NCBI RefSeq assembly: GCF_003003355.1
Contig: NZ_PVTQ01000004.1
Span: 1-64,000 of the forward strand
DNA: 64,000 nt
Source of the DNA: Donghicola tyrosinivorans
GTDB lineage: Bacteria > Pseudomonadota > Alphaproteobacteria > Rhodobacterales > Rhodobacteraceae
Direction of reading: 5' to 3'
Positions within the stretch are counted from its first letter, which is position 1. Each line of letters opens with the position of its first letter. Below are positions 8,197 through 16,536 of the stretch, one piece after another. The notes under the pieces were generated by a model. The model was not told the origin of the DNA, ran no database searches, and saw only the letters and a list, made by a program, of their open reading frames with translations. The translations under genes and the position numbers were made by a program.

Positions 8197-9207
8197 ATGC
8201 AGTTACTTGCGATCGATTTGGGAAAACAGTCCTTTCACATCCACGGCATCACCAGTGAAGGCAAGGTGATCTCGAAGAAAGTAACCCGTTCGAAACTCAA
8301 ATCCGTGGTACAAGAGATTTCCCCGGAAGCTGTAGCCATGGAAGCCTGCGCCAGTGCCCATCATTGGGGTCGGTTTTTCGAGGAATCAGGTTTTCCAGTG
8401 CGACTCATTCACCCCCGTTTTGTGCTGCCATTTGTCAAAGGCTCTAAAAATGACGCGGTAGATGCGGAGGCGATCCACGAAGCCGCGTTGCGTCCAACCA
8501 TGCGTTTCGTTCCAGTAAAGACGACCGATCAACAGGATTTGCAAATGTTACATCGAACACGTGATCGGCTCATTACACAACGAACAGGATTGATAAACCA
8601 CATCCGCGGCCTTCTAGCGGAATATGGCGTAGTCATTCCGGTTGGTGCTTGTCGGTTCCGGAAAGACATCAGAAATGCCGTCGCTGAAGCAGGCCTGTCA
8701 ACTCTGGCAAAGCAGAACTTCACTGCCTTGATCTCCGAATTCGAAGCGCTGGACAGGCGCGTCAATGAGATTGACCGAAAGCTTGTCACGATCTGCAGAA
8801 AGGATGCACGCTGTAAACGCCTATCTACCCTTCCCGGTGTCGGACCGGTGATCGCAACCGCAATGGTCGCTGCCGTTGATGACGGACGGCACTTCTCGTC
8901 GGGTCGGGCTCTTGCGGCGTGGATAGGGCTGGTTCCACGGCAGTATACGACTGGTGGCAAGCCTCGGCTCGGTTGCATAGGAAAACGGGGGAACCAATAC
9001 TTGCGGCGCCAGCTCATCCACGGTGCCAGATCCGTCTTGATCCGGATAGCTAGCCGAAATGATCAACGCGCGAAGTGGGCGCAAAACCTACTTGTACGGG
9101 CAGGCCACAACAAAACTCTTGTAGCCATCGCCAACAAGACCGCGCGCATCGCTTGGGCAGTGTTGCGCAGTGGAGAAGACTACAAAGCTGTATACTCGCA
9201 GCAATAG
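8197..9207 (+). CDS. IS110/IS1111-family DEDD transposase (recombinase)
   Basis: 336 residues, full length for the family. The N-terminal RuvC-like domain begins MQLLAIDLGKQSFHIHG (Asp7) and has VAMEACASAHHWGR (Glu near 49), then KNDAVDAEAIHEAA with two Asp residues near 89-92. The C-terminal IS116/IS110/IS902 domain has LSTLPGVGPVIATAMVAAV, then ALAAWIGLVPRQYTTGGK and GKRGNQYLRRQLIHGAR, including the conserved Ser/Gly region. An AAGGAG site lies ahead of the ATG. Enzymes of this family use an element-encoded guide (bridge) RNA to choose their target. No disabling change is visible. Confidence 0.92.
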   Translation: MQLLAIDLGKQSFHIHGITSEGKVISKKVTRSKLKSVVQEISPEAVAMEACASAHHWGRFFEESGFPVRLIHPRFVLPFVKGSKNDAVDAEAIHEAALRPTMRFVPVKTTDQQDLQMLHRTRDRLITQRTGLINHIRGLLAEYGVVIPVGACRFRKDIRNAVAEAGLSTLAKQNFTALISEFEALDRRVNEIDRKLVTICRKDARCKRLSTLPGVGPVIATAMVAAVDDGRHFSSGRALAAWIGLVPRQYTTGGKPRLGCIGKRGNQYLRRQLIHGARSVLIRIASRNDQRAKWAQNLLVRAGHNKTLVAIANKTARIAWAVLRSGEDYKAVYSQQ

Positions 9208-9276
9208 GTGCCGGGCGTTCCGGCTTCTAGGAATGCGAGGTGAAAAACGATGGTGTAACGGCAGGGGCCGCCAATT

Positions 9277-9321
9277 CTAAGCCTGTGAGGAGTGATGGCC
9301 ATCAAAGGCCGGTCATCTTAG
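9277..9321 (+). ncRNA. Candidate structured RNA in the IS1111 3' end (possible bridge/guide RNA segment)
   Basis: Within the 3' non-coding end of the IS110-type element, CTAAG (9277-9281) pairs with CTTAG (9317-9321). Inside it, TGATGGCC (9293-9300) pairs with GGCCGGTCA (9307-9315), giving a nested stem-loop. IS1111-group elements are known to encode their guide RNA downstream of the transposase gene. The exact RNA ends and guide loops cannot be set by eye. Confidence 0.4.
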
Positions 9322-9539
9322 AAGGCACTGAAACCACGCGGATCCCATCGAGGCCAGAAGCAACCGAAATGCTTCAAGAAAGGCCGGATAGATTCACGCA
9401 TCCAATGCCGCTGCTACTATCGTGAAAAACACCTTGCGCGGGGGGCGTCCATAGATCCACTCCTTGGTGGTTACGATGTGCCAGAAACCCTCTCTTCTCG
9501 AATCAACCTAAACTGTCCCATTCGCGCTGACGGAAGACA

Positions 9540-9620
9540 GTATGTCGGATTGAATCCAACGAGCGCCATGACGCCTTCGGCCTTAAATTCCGCTGAATAG
9601 CGTTTCCATTTCGCCGTCTT
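9540..9620 (-). pseudogene. Short IS-type OrfA N-terminal remnant
   Basis: Minus-strand reading gives KWKRYSAEFKAEGVMALVG, resembling the first residues of IS3-type OrfA proteins (RYSAEFKAKVALEAL). It is too short for secure assignment and lies between the IS1111-type element and the epimerase gene. Confidence 0.4.
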
Positions 9621-9648
9621 AGGGCAATCTTCGCGAGGCTTTGCAGCT

Positions 9649-10590
9649 TTACATTTGCTCCGAAATGCCGCGACCACCCCTCTCCGCCTGCGTCCAGTCC
9701 CAGGTGTTTTGCAGCCCGTGGTGGAAGCTGGTCTGTGGCTGCCAGCCCAGCGTTTTCCGGGCGCGAGTGATATCCAGCACAGAATAAGGCACGTCGACCT
9801 TGCGGCCGTGCTTGAATAGCGGGTGGATGTCCTGCCCAGAAATCTCTGATAGGAGCGCGATCAAGTCGAGCAGGGACAGTCCCTGCCCAGAACCAGCGTT
9901 GAGTGCGCCGCAATGATCGCTCTCTGCGGCTGCGAGACAGAGCGCCGCTAAATCCCCCACATAAAGGTAATCGCGGACCACACGACCGTCGCCCCAGATT
10001 TCCAGCGGCTGACTGTCGCAAAGCCGCCGCATAAATGTCGCCACCACGCCCTGGACCCCGATATGTCCCTGGCGCGGGCCATAGGGGTTAGCGGCGCGGA
10101 TCGCGATGGGCAGCAGGCCATGCATGGTGCGGAACATCTCAAGGTAATGCTCGATTGCAACCTTGACGATGCCGTAGGAGTTAATTGGGTTGAGAGGGAA
10201 ATCCTCTGGGATCGGATAGTTCGGTGCTCGGCCATAGACCGTGCCGCCAGAGGACAGGTAGACAAGCCGCGACACCCCGAGAGCAGTCATTGTTTCCAAA
10301 AGAGCCAGCGTGCTGACTAGATTGCCGGTTACGTCGGCCGTTGGATCAAGGTTCGCCGTGCCGGGAAAGGTAGTGCTGACCAGATGGAATACTACATCCT
10401 TGCCTGCCAGCAGCTCCGCCAGCAGCATCTTGTCGGAAAAGTTGCCCACCACATATTCCACCCCGGGCAGCGGCGCGCGATAGCGTTCCATCGCCCGGTC
10501 GAGCACGACTACCTTGTGCCCTGCCGCGACCAGCGCGTCGACCACATGCGACCCGATAAAACCGCAACCGCCCAGAACCAATGCCTGCAT
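9649..10590 (-). CDS. NAD-dependent sugar-nucleotide epimerase/dehydratase (extended SDR)
   Basis: 313 residues. The Rossmann start MQALVLGGCGFIGSHV carries GGxGFIGS (7-14). The acidic VVLD at the end of strand 2 indicates NAD(H). LSSGGTVYG (112-120) supplies the catalytic Ser/Thr region, and YGIVK (139-143) is the YxxxK motif. The NPYGPRQ and RDYLYVGDLA segments match UDP-glucose/GlcNAc 4-epimerase-like enzymes (GalE/WbpP type). It lies 27 bases after the large methyltransferase/glycosyltransferase gene on the same strand, so the two probably form one transcript that makes and uses a modified sugar. The exact substrate cannot be told. Confidence 0.85.
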   Translation of the reverse strand: MQALVLGGCGFIGSHVVDALVAAGHKVVVLDRAMERYRAPLPGVEYVVGNFSDKMLLAELLAGKDVVFHLVSTTFPGTANLDPTADVTGNLVSTLALLETMTALGVSRLVYLSSGGTVYGRAPNYPIPEDFPLNPINSYGIVKVAIEHYLEMFRTMHGLLPIAIRAANPYGPRQGHIGVQGVVATFMRRLCDSQPLEIWGDGRVVRDYLYVGDLAALCLAAAESDHCGALNAGSGQGLSLLDLIALLSEISGQDIHPLFKHGRKVDVPYSVLDITRARKTLGWQPQTSFHHGLQNTWDWTQAERGGRGISEQM

Positions 10591-10617
10591 GATACCTCTC
10601 TTCCTGCCCGTCTCGGA

Positions 10618-13600
10618 TCAGCGCGTCAGCCCGGCCACATGGGTGACTGCGGCACGATACCCCCGCTGAACCGGCACTACGCCCAGCATCCGCTCTAGCG
10701 CGTGCAGCAATGTGCCGTCGTCTGCAATGGGTTCCGCCGGATAATCCTCAGGGCGCAGCCTTAGGTCCACAATGGGCCGCAGCGCGTCGGCGCGCATCCA
10801 GAACATCGTCCCGATGGGAAAGTCGATGATATCTGGTAGATCCTGCACACCCAGCCGCTTTGCTAAGCGTTCGCCCTGATCGCGGTTGCGTGACCAGGAG
10901 ATCAGGTTCGGATCCCCCGGAAAAACGATGCCGATGTCTGGCGCCTCTGCCATAGCGTTCAGCACACGGTCGATCATCGGACCGCCCTGCGCTCCGCCCA
11001 GAATGTTTTCATAGAGGAAGCTCACCCAGGCCTCGATCACGTCACTCTTGCCCAAAAATAGGCTCTTTTTGGTGTGGACGTGACCGATCACATCATAATC
11101 CCGCACCAGTTCGGGGCCAAAGCCGGTCAGCAGCGGCCCAATGTCGCGCCCGACGTTGGGCAGCACGCGGACCTCAACCTTGGCACCGTAGCCGTCCAGC
11201 AGGCGGCGCGCTTCGGCGGCGTCCTCTTCCTCTGTGGTGCTGACGAACAGATCCGGGTGCAGCTGATTGGCATCCAAATGGGCCCTGATGCGTGGCAGCA
11301 GGTCTATGTAATAGGCGTGTATCTGCAGTGCCGTGCGCAGCCCGCGCGCAGCTTCTGTCAGGGCGGCCTCGCCGCTGCTGCTGATCACCTGTAACGCCCA
11401 AGGGCCGTCGGGGCGGCCCCGACGCAGGAAATCGGCATAGGGGTCGGCTGTCTCTGGCTGACCTTCAGCGCGCTGGTGCATGCGGAAAAGATGCGGGTTA
11501 AAGCCCGGTTCTGGCCGCCTCGGGGTCGAGGCACGCGACAACCGTTCGAGGTAGTCCTTTGCAGCCGACGCCCGGCTTTCGGGCGCGACAACAGGAAAAC
11601 GGACATACCCCTCTTCAAAGCGCTCCTCGGCGGCGATGATTGCGGCATCCGCCTTGCGGGCCTCGCGGCGCGCCCGGGCGGTCAGAGCCTGTGCCTCCAA
11701 CTCAGCGACATAGGTCGCCATGTTGAACATCGCTGGGGCCCGGTCGCGAAGGGCGGCCGAAACGCGGTCATACAATTTGACGTCTTCGGCTAGTGCCAAT
11801 AGCTTGTCCGCCATCGCGGCAGTGTCGATGTAGTCGGCCACACAAGTTTCAGCCACCCCGGCCTCTATCAAAGTACGGGCTATGCCCGTGGCACGTTCGA
11901 AACACAGCACCGGCAGTCCAGCCATCATCGCATCTATCGCCACGTTGGGCAACGGATCAAGGCGGCTCGGCAACATCAGCATATCGGCTAGTAAGTAGGC
12001 ATGGTCGATCTCGCTGGTTGGAGGCAGAAAAAGGACGTCATCCTCCATTCCGGAGCGTTTCAACTGGTCCTTCAGCGCCAGAAAAAACGCTGGGTCGTTC
12101 GTGTCATCGAACCCGTCGCCGATCCAGACAAAGCGCAGCTTGCGCCCAGCCGCCTGCGCCTTGGCCAGCGCATAGCGTGCCACTTCGATGAACAGGTCGG
12201 TGCCCTTGCGGTGCTGCACACGGCCAGCGCCGATCACGACAAAGGCATGCTCTGACCCCGCCGGACGCAACTTCGCGGCCAGACTTTTGCGCTCCCGTTC
12301 GGCGGCCTCATCGTTTGACATCCTCCCATCGGCGGGTACGAGGCACTTTCCCTGCGGCAGGATACGGATCTTTGGCGACGCCTCGATGGCGGCACTGCTA
12401 CCCGCGTCTTCCAGCGTCAGCGGGCTGGAAAAGACTACGCTATCGGAATGTTTCATGACGTCGTGAAAAGGGCCTTCGGGGGCGGGAAAGGACGAGGCAA
12501 ACTCGTGGATCAGCGACACCGTCGGAATATCCATCTGCGACAAGATCGGCAATATCGGTGAAGAGGCTAACGAATTGACCACCGCAAACTCAATGGGTTT
12601 CCCTGAGAGCGTCTTGCGCAGCCATTTCATGACCGTTTTGTTGCGTGCGGGGTGTGGTCCTGTGACGATCATCTCGGTTGCCACATCCCGGAAGGCGTCG
12701 ATCAAGTCGCCGCCCCGAATGCTCAGCACTGTGACATTGTAGCGGTTGTTTAGCTCACGGGCGATGTTGTACGCTAGGATCGGTGCCCCGGTGCGTGATG
12801 CCTCATGGGTCACGACCAGTACATTGCTGAGGTCAGCCCGCCGGGTCTGCCGCCCGTCAAATGCGACGACTTGATCGCGTGGTGCTGTTTCGGCGAGCTT
12901 TTCGATCAAGCCTTTCTGCAGACCGCGGTTTGGGTCGCGCTTTGCCGCGCTACGAGCAAAGCGATTGCGGGTCCGCGGGCTCAGAGGCAGCAATTTGCTC
13001 GACGCAAGAGCCTTCAAGACCAGCCAGGAAGTTCGATCTTTCCAGATCATACTAGGCTTATTGCGCGCCTTGGCCAATTTCTCACTTAGCAGCTGGATTT
13101 CTTCGCGCTGGGCCGTGACAAGGTCGGCTTGCGCAGCCGCGACTTGTGCGCGGGCGTGCGCCGTTTGCAGCAGGGTTTCTGCCAACGCCATGCCGCCTGT
13201 ATCCAGTTTACGGATCTGGCTTTCCGACGCCAATTCGCCGCTTTTTAGGACCGTGATGAAATCTGCGAGCGGCGTAAGTCCCTCCGCTCCGCGCTCTGCC
13301 AGAACGGCCGCGGTATGATCAATGGAAAGCGCCTCGCCTTCAGCCCCGAACAACGCAAGCAGCGCGTCGCGACCGGCGGTATCTTCGGTCATGCGCTGAA
13401 AGGTTTCCATCTCCGGGCTCAGGGCCTGTCCCTTGAAGAGCATGCCCAGCCCGTGCTGGTACGTGAAGTTGAAGCTTGGCCAAGTCTGCTCCAATTCCTC
13501 CCAATACCGCCAGACACCAAAGCCGCGTTCGCGTACCATCGTATCGTGAAACAGCACGATGGCGTTTTCGGCGAGTTTCGGAATCCAGCTTTCGAAATCT

Positions 13601-14022
13601 TCCTTCACGTCGTCGTAGAAATGCCGGCCGTCCACATGCAGCAGATCGACAGAACCATCTTCCACGTCAGCCAGCGCCTCTGCAAAGGTTTTGCGCCGGA
13701 GCGTGCTGAACCCTTCGTAAGAAGCGTTTTCGGCACGGACGGCTTCATATACTTCTTCGCCGCAGTTCCCGGCGTGCTCATCGCCCTGCCATTTATCGAC
13801 CGCCACGCAGGTACTGTGAAGCCCACTCTCCTTCACCGCCTGGCAAAAGGCGAAATAGGAATAACCATAATGCGACCCCAATTCGACAATCTGCTTTGGG
13901 CGTGCTGCGCTGACCAGCCACATGGCAAAGGGACCATGCCGCAACCAGGCCGTTAGCGGGATGTAGTGCGGTCGGGGTATGTCATGCCCAAGGAAAGTCG
14001 TTTTTTTGGTCACAGTCAGCAT
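10618..14022 (-). CDS. Three-module polysaccharide enzyme: SAM methyltransferase, GT4 glycosyltransferase, RgpF-like domain
   Basis: 1134 residues. Residues 1-210 form a class I methyltransferase (IVELGSHYGYSYFAF at 45-59, then LLHVDGRHFYDDVKEDF and IVLFHDTMVRERGFGVW). A coiled region rich in Ala/Gln/Glu (about 285-320) follows, then the linker RTRNRFARSAAKRDPNRG. Residues about 400-780 are a GT-B family 4 glycosyltransferase (VTHEASRTGAP, IGAGRVQHRKGTDLFIEVA, PSRLDPLPNVAIDAMMAG). Residues about 870-1130 match the rhamnan-synthesis RgpF domain (VLPNVGRDIGPLLTGFG, HTKKS, DDGTLLHALERM). The fusion suggests methylation and extension of a rhamnose-type surface glycan by one polypeptide. Confidence 0.85.
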   Translation of the reverse strand: MLTVTKKTTFLGHDIPRPHYIPLTAWLRHGPFAMWLVSAARPKQIVELGSHYGYSYFAFCQAVKESGLHSTCVAVDKWQGDEHAGNCGEEVYEAVRAENASYEGFSTLRRKTFAEALADVEDGSVDLLHVDGRHFYDDVKEDFESWIPKLAENAIVLFHDTMVRERGFGVWRYWEELEQTWPSFNFTYQHGLGMLFKGQALSPEMETFQRMTEDTAGRDALLALFGAEGEALSIDHTAAVLAERGAEGLTPLADFITVLKSGELASESQIRKLDTGGMALAETLLQTAHARAQVAAAQADLVTAQREEIQLLSEKLAKARNKPSMIWKDRTSWLVLKALASSKLLPLSPRTRNRFARSAAKRDPNRGLQKGLIEKLAETAPRDQVVAFDGRQTRRADLSNVLVVTHEASRTGAPILAYNIARELNNRYNVTVLSIRGGDLIDAFRDVATEMIVTGPHPARNKTVMKWLRKTLSGKPIEFAVVNSLASSPILPILSQMDIPTVSLIHEFASSFPAPEGPFHDVMKHSDSVVFSSPLTLEDAGSSAAIEASPKIRILPQGKCLVPADGRMSNDEAAERERKSLAAKLRPAGSEHAFVVIGAGRVQHRKGTDLFIEVARYALAKAQAAGRKLRFVWIGDGFDDTNDPAFFLALKDQLKRSGMEDDVLFLPPTSEIDHAYLLADMLMLPSRLDPLPNVAIDAMMAGLPVLCFERATGIARTLIEAGVAETCVADYIDTAAMADKLLALAEDVKLYDRVSAALRDRAPAMFNMATYVAELEAQALTARARREARKADAAIIAAEERFEEGYVRFPVVAPESRASAAKDYLERLSRASTPRRPEPGFNPHLFRMHQRAEGQPETADPYADFLRRGRPDGPWALQVISSSGEAALTEAARGLRTALQIHAYYIDLLPRIRAHLDANQLHPDLFVSTTEEEDAAEARRLLDGYGAKVEVRVLPNVGRDIGPLLTGFGPELVRDYDVIGHVHTKKSLFLGKSDVIEAWVSFLYENILGGAQGGPMIDRVLNAMAEAPDIGIVFPGDPNLISWSRNRDQGERLAKRLGVQDLPDIIDFPIGTMFWMRADALRPIVDLRLRPEDYPAEPIADDGTLLHALERMLGVVPVQRGYRAAVTHVAGLTR

Positions 14023-14161
14023 GCCTCTTGTTCTGGCCTGTTTGCTGCGCGTGTCTTAAGAGCTTTCCAGCCTCACCGCAACGTTGGAGGAGGGGCTCGG
14101 TTCAGTAACCATTGATTTCAGCGGCAGGGCATGATTCACCGCGCGAAAACTGAGCGGTGAT

Positions 14162-14623
14162 GTGTCTGATCTCTTCTGGCTGAACGATGCGTAGATGGTG
14201 CGGCTGGAGTCCTGCCTCCTAAAGTCCCGCGGCAAGCCGCGGGTCGATGACCGGCGTGTCCTGAGCGGAATTATCTTCATAAACTGCAATGGTTTGCGCT
14301 GGAGGAATGCGCCGAAGGCATATGGTCCGCATAAGACGCTCTACAACCGTTGGAAGCGTTGGAGCGAAAAAATCATTTTCGCACAGATGCTGGCCGGGCT
14401 GGCAGACGAGCACGGCGAGAAGAAGACGGAGATGATCGATGCTACCTATTTGCAGGCCCACCGAACGGCGTCCAGTCTGGGCGTCAAAAAGGGGAGGGGG
14501 CGTGGTCCCCTGATCAGGCGAGCCAAGGGCGGCATGAACACGAAGCTTCACGCCATTTGCGAAAGCAAGGGATGGACGTGTAACGGTTGTGTTCCGGTTT
14601 TCTGCGAGGACTACTCGCCATAA
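14162..14623 (+). pseudogene. IS5-family transposase remnant with amber stop and 3' loss
   Basis: Reading from the GTG at 14162 gives VSDLFWLNDA, then TAG (14192-14194) where the family has CAG, then MVRLES and GKPRVDDRRVLSGIIF, LRWRNAPKAYGPHKTLYNRW, KKTEMIDATYLQAHRTAS and RAKGGMNTKLHAI. These are conserved parts of IS5 (IS427-group) transposases. The element breaks off at about 14580 before the second half of the catalytic domain and is joined to another IS remnant. Confidence 0.82.
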
Positions 14624-14635
14624 AGGGGATCGGAT

Positions 14636-14684
14636 ATGGCACCCAAACACAGTGAATATTTCAAACGAGAAGCGGTTCGTAGAG
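14636..14684 (+). pseudogene. IS3-type OrfA first codons only
   Basis: The ATG at 14636 begins MAPKHSEYFKREAVR, like the start of an IS3-family OrfA, preceded by DNA resembling an IS end (from about 14586). The reading collapses by 14690, where it abuts the PD-(D/E)xK-like fragment on the opposite strand. Only the left tip of an IS appears to be left. Confidence 0.45.
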
Positions 14685-14693
14685 ACCATCTCC

Positions 14694-14942
14694 TTATTTT
14701 GCGTCAACGTAGATGTGAAGCGCGAATTGGCTGAGGACAGCGTCGGGGACTGAATGTCCAGCAACGGACTGCTGCTTGAAGCGCGGTCCGATTTCAATAT
14801 CGGCGTTTTCGAGTAGGGCTTGAAGCACGTTTTCCAGTAATATTGGCGAAGTGCGATACACATGCCGTAGCATAAGCATCGTATTGTTCGTTACGTGGTT
14901 TTCGCGCTGGGAGTAGGTTTGGAAATGGCTGATCGCGGTCAA
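14694..14942 (-). pseudogene. N-terminal fragment of a PD-(D/E)xK nuclease-like protein, truncated by IS DNA
   Basis: 82 residues from a TTG start at 14942 with AGGAG about 6 bases upstream on the minus strand. The product begins MTAISHFQTYSQRENHVTNN, then MLMLRHVYRTSPILLENVLQ, then HSVPDAVLSQFALHIYVDAK and stops. The end has the spacing of a PD-(D/E)xK core: the Pro-Asp of VPDA, then a beta-strand ending in VDAK (Asp-x-Lys). The frame ends exactly where IS3 sequence starts (about 14690), so the gene has lost its 3' part. I believe similar N-termini occur in uncharacterised nuclease-like or defence-associated proteins, but this is from memory and uncertain. Confidence 0.4.
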
Positions 14943-15519
14943 AATGTGCTCCTAAAATCGAAGCATTTTGAACGAAAGTCGCAGGGTGTCAAAGGAGGGT
15001 TTTCGAAGAAAACACTTTGTTTCCGGAAAGGTCGGTACCGGCTTTTGGTCTGAGTGGACTCTTCGATTGAGCACAAAAGCGGGTGGAGAAACTGGTTCAC
15101 ATTTTGGTTCACATTTGTTAACAGGTGAAATGTTAATATATTTATTTTACAGTCACTTAAGTGTTACTTTCTGGTCCTCATGAAGCCCTTCGTCTCCGCC
15201 ATTAAATTTCCGGCGGAAATTTTGTTTCTCAAGAGAACTCTACGTGTCTTTTCTTCCACGTTTGAAGCGGTCTGACGCTTTAAGCTCTTCGAGAACCAAT
15301 GCATATCTGCTTGATGAATTGCGAATTCGCATACCCGGTGCAGCGGTTTAATCATAGAGCTTCACAATAGGGGTCGAGGTCGGCATTGTGCTTATTGTGG
15401 CGCAATTCCAGATGCTCAAGCGGATTTCGGTTCGGGCAATTTGATGCCCGAACGTGTTTGGTTGCTTTAACCAAATAGAAACCGCCGCAGGGATTTGCGA
15501 ATGCAGGGGCCAGCCGTTC
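14943..15519. other. Non-coding region between the IS island and the curli locus
   Basis: No gene is supported over these 577 bases, which are AT-rich. Two small features stand out. TCAAAATG (14939-14946) and CATTTTGA (14964-14971) form an inverted repeat over the start of the truncated 14694-14942 gene. GGTTCACATTT is repeated directly at 15094-15104 and 15106-15116. The right part should hold the end of the csgG transcript, but no clear terminator hairpin with a T-run was seen. Confidence 0.5.
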
Positions 15520-16536
15520 TCAGCCGCGATAGCTTGCCGTCCATTGCCGCAATACAGAGCTAAGTGCCACGCGGAGGGCTGCGTCCAAAGCGAAGGATTT
15601 AGGTTCGTTGATCGCGGTGCCTGCCTCGGCCTCAAGGATACGATCCAGTGTCACGTACGTCATCGTGTTGCCCTGCACGAGGCGGCTTTCCACGGCCTGT
15701 GTCACGGTCTCTTCGGCGATGATCTCCGACGTGGACACATCGACCAGACGCAGGTTCACGGTGATGATGTCACGGCGGACCCGCTCTTTCACGCCAAAGT
15801 TGGCCAGTCGCAGGCCGCCGCCGCCGTTGATTACGTCATGATCGTAAGACACGATCGCGCCGGTGATCAGATAATCAGCGGGTATGATGTCCTGAACCGG
15901 CTTGCCAAGGACAAAGGCCGAGAAGGGGATCTCTTTGCCGATCTCGGAAATCCGGCGTGCGCGGTAGCGGTCCAGATTGTCCAAGGTCTGCTCGATCGGG
16001 GGCAGGTTGGTTTTGGCGGCTTGCAGGCCATCAACGCCGTAGTCCCGATAGATGTTGGCGCGCAGGCCTTCGACGTCTTTTTCGATGCCGTCGGTCTCGG
16101 TCTTGATGCGAGCGCGTTCGGATTGGGTGTGGGCCCGTTGTGCGTCCTCAGTGGCCTGACCGGTGATCAGACGGCGCTCTTGCAGGACGGGTTCCAGAAA
16201 GCGGCGTTCGACCACACGGAACCAGCTGCCGTTCCCGACTTCGCGCAGCGCTGCAACCACATAGGCATCCGCCCCTTGCGAGACGGATTTTCCAAGTTCG
16301 GAAAAGCTGTCGTTCTTGGCAAGTGCGCCGGTCAGGTCGGGAAATTCGTAGACCGCGATGCTGGTGCGCTGTGAACGCTGGGGAAAGTCCTTGAGGGGCG
16401 TGTAGGCGGCCGATTGGACTGCCACGTCTTCTCCGCCGGTTTGCGTCTTGGTCAGATCTGCTTCGTGATAGGCAGCGCTACAGCCAGCCAGAAAGAACGC
16501 CACAATCCCAAGCGCGGTCTGGGTCTTATGACGCAT
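15520..16536 (-). CDS. csgG: CsgG-type curli secretion channel lipoprotein
   Basis: 338 residues from the ATG at 16536, giving a lipoprotein signal with lipobox LAGC (Cys19). The body fits CsgG: TSIAVYEFPDLTGALAKND, then QGADAYVVAALREVGNGSWF, VVERRFLEPVLQERRLI, ADYLITGAIVSYDHDVINGG and ITVNLRLVDVSTSEIIAEET. CsgG forms the nonameric outer-membrane pore that exports curlin. An inserted helical segment (about 130-185, rich in Glu/Arg/Gln) is longer than I expect for enterobacterial CsgG. Its start overlaps the stop of csgF by 11 bases, so the two are translationally linked. Confidence 0.9.
   Translation of the reverse strand: MRHKTQTALGIVAFFLAGCSAAYHEADLTKTQTGGEDVAVQSAAYTPLKDFPQRSQRTSIAVYEFPDLTGALAKNDSFSELGKSVSQGADAYVVAALREVGNGSWFRVVERRFLEPVLQERRLITGQATEDAQRAHTQSERARIKTETDGIEKDVEGLRANIYRDYGVDGLQAAKTNLPPIEQTLDNLDRYRARRISEIGKEIPFSAFVLGKPVQDIIPADYLITGAIVSYDHDVINGGGGLRLANFGVKERVRRDIITVNLRLVDVSTSEIIAEETVTQAVESRLVQGNTMTYVTLDRILEAEAGTAINEPKSFALDAALRVALSSVLRQWTASYRG

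Larger units (their letters stand above)
8132..9452 (+). mobile_element. IS110-family (IS1111-type) insertion sequence, apparently intact
   Basis: An 11-base subterminal inverted repeat, ATGGACGCCCC, occurs at 8132-8142 and as its complement at 9442-9452. It encloses one full-length DEDD transposase gene and about 235 bases of 3' non-coding DNA. Subterminal repeats and a long downstream non-coding end are the hallmarks of the IS1111 subgroup. The true tips lie a few bases outside these repeats and cannot be fixed from this copy alone. It sits next to the relic of another IS110 relative (7740-8065). Confidence 0.72.
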
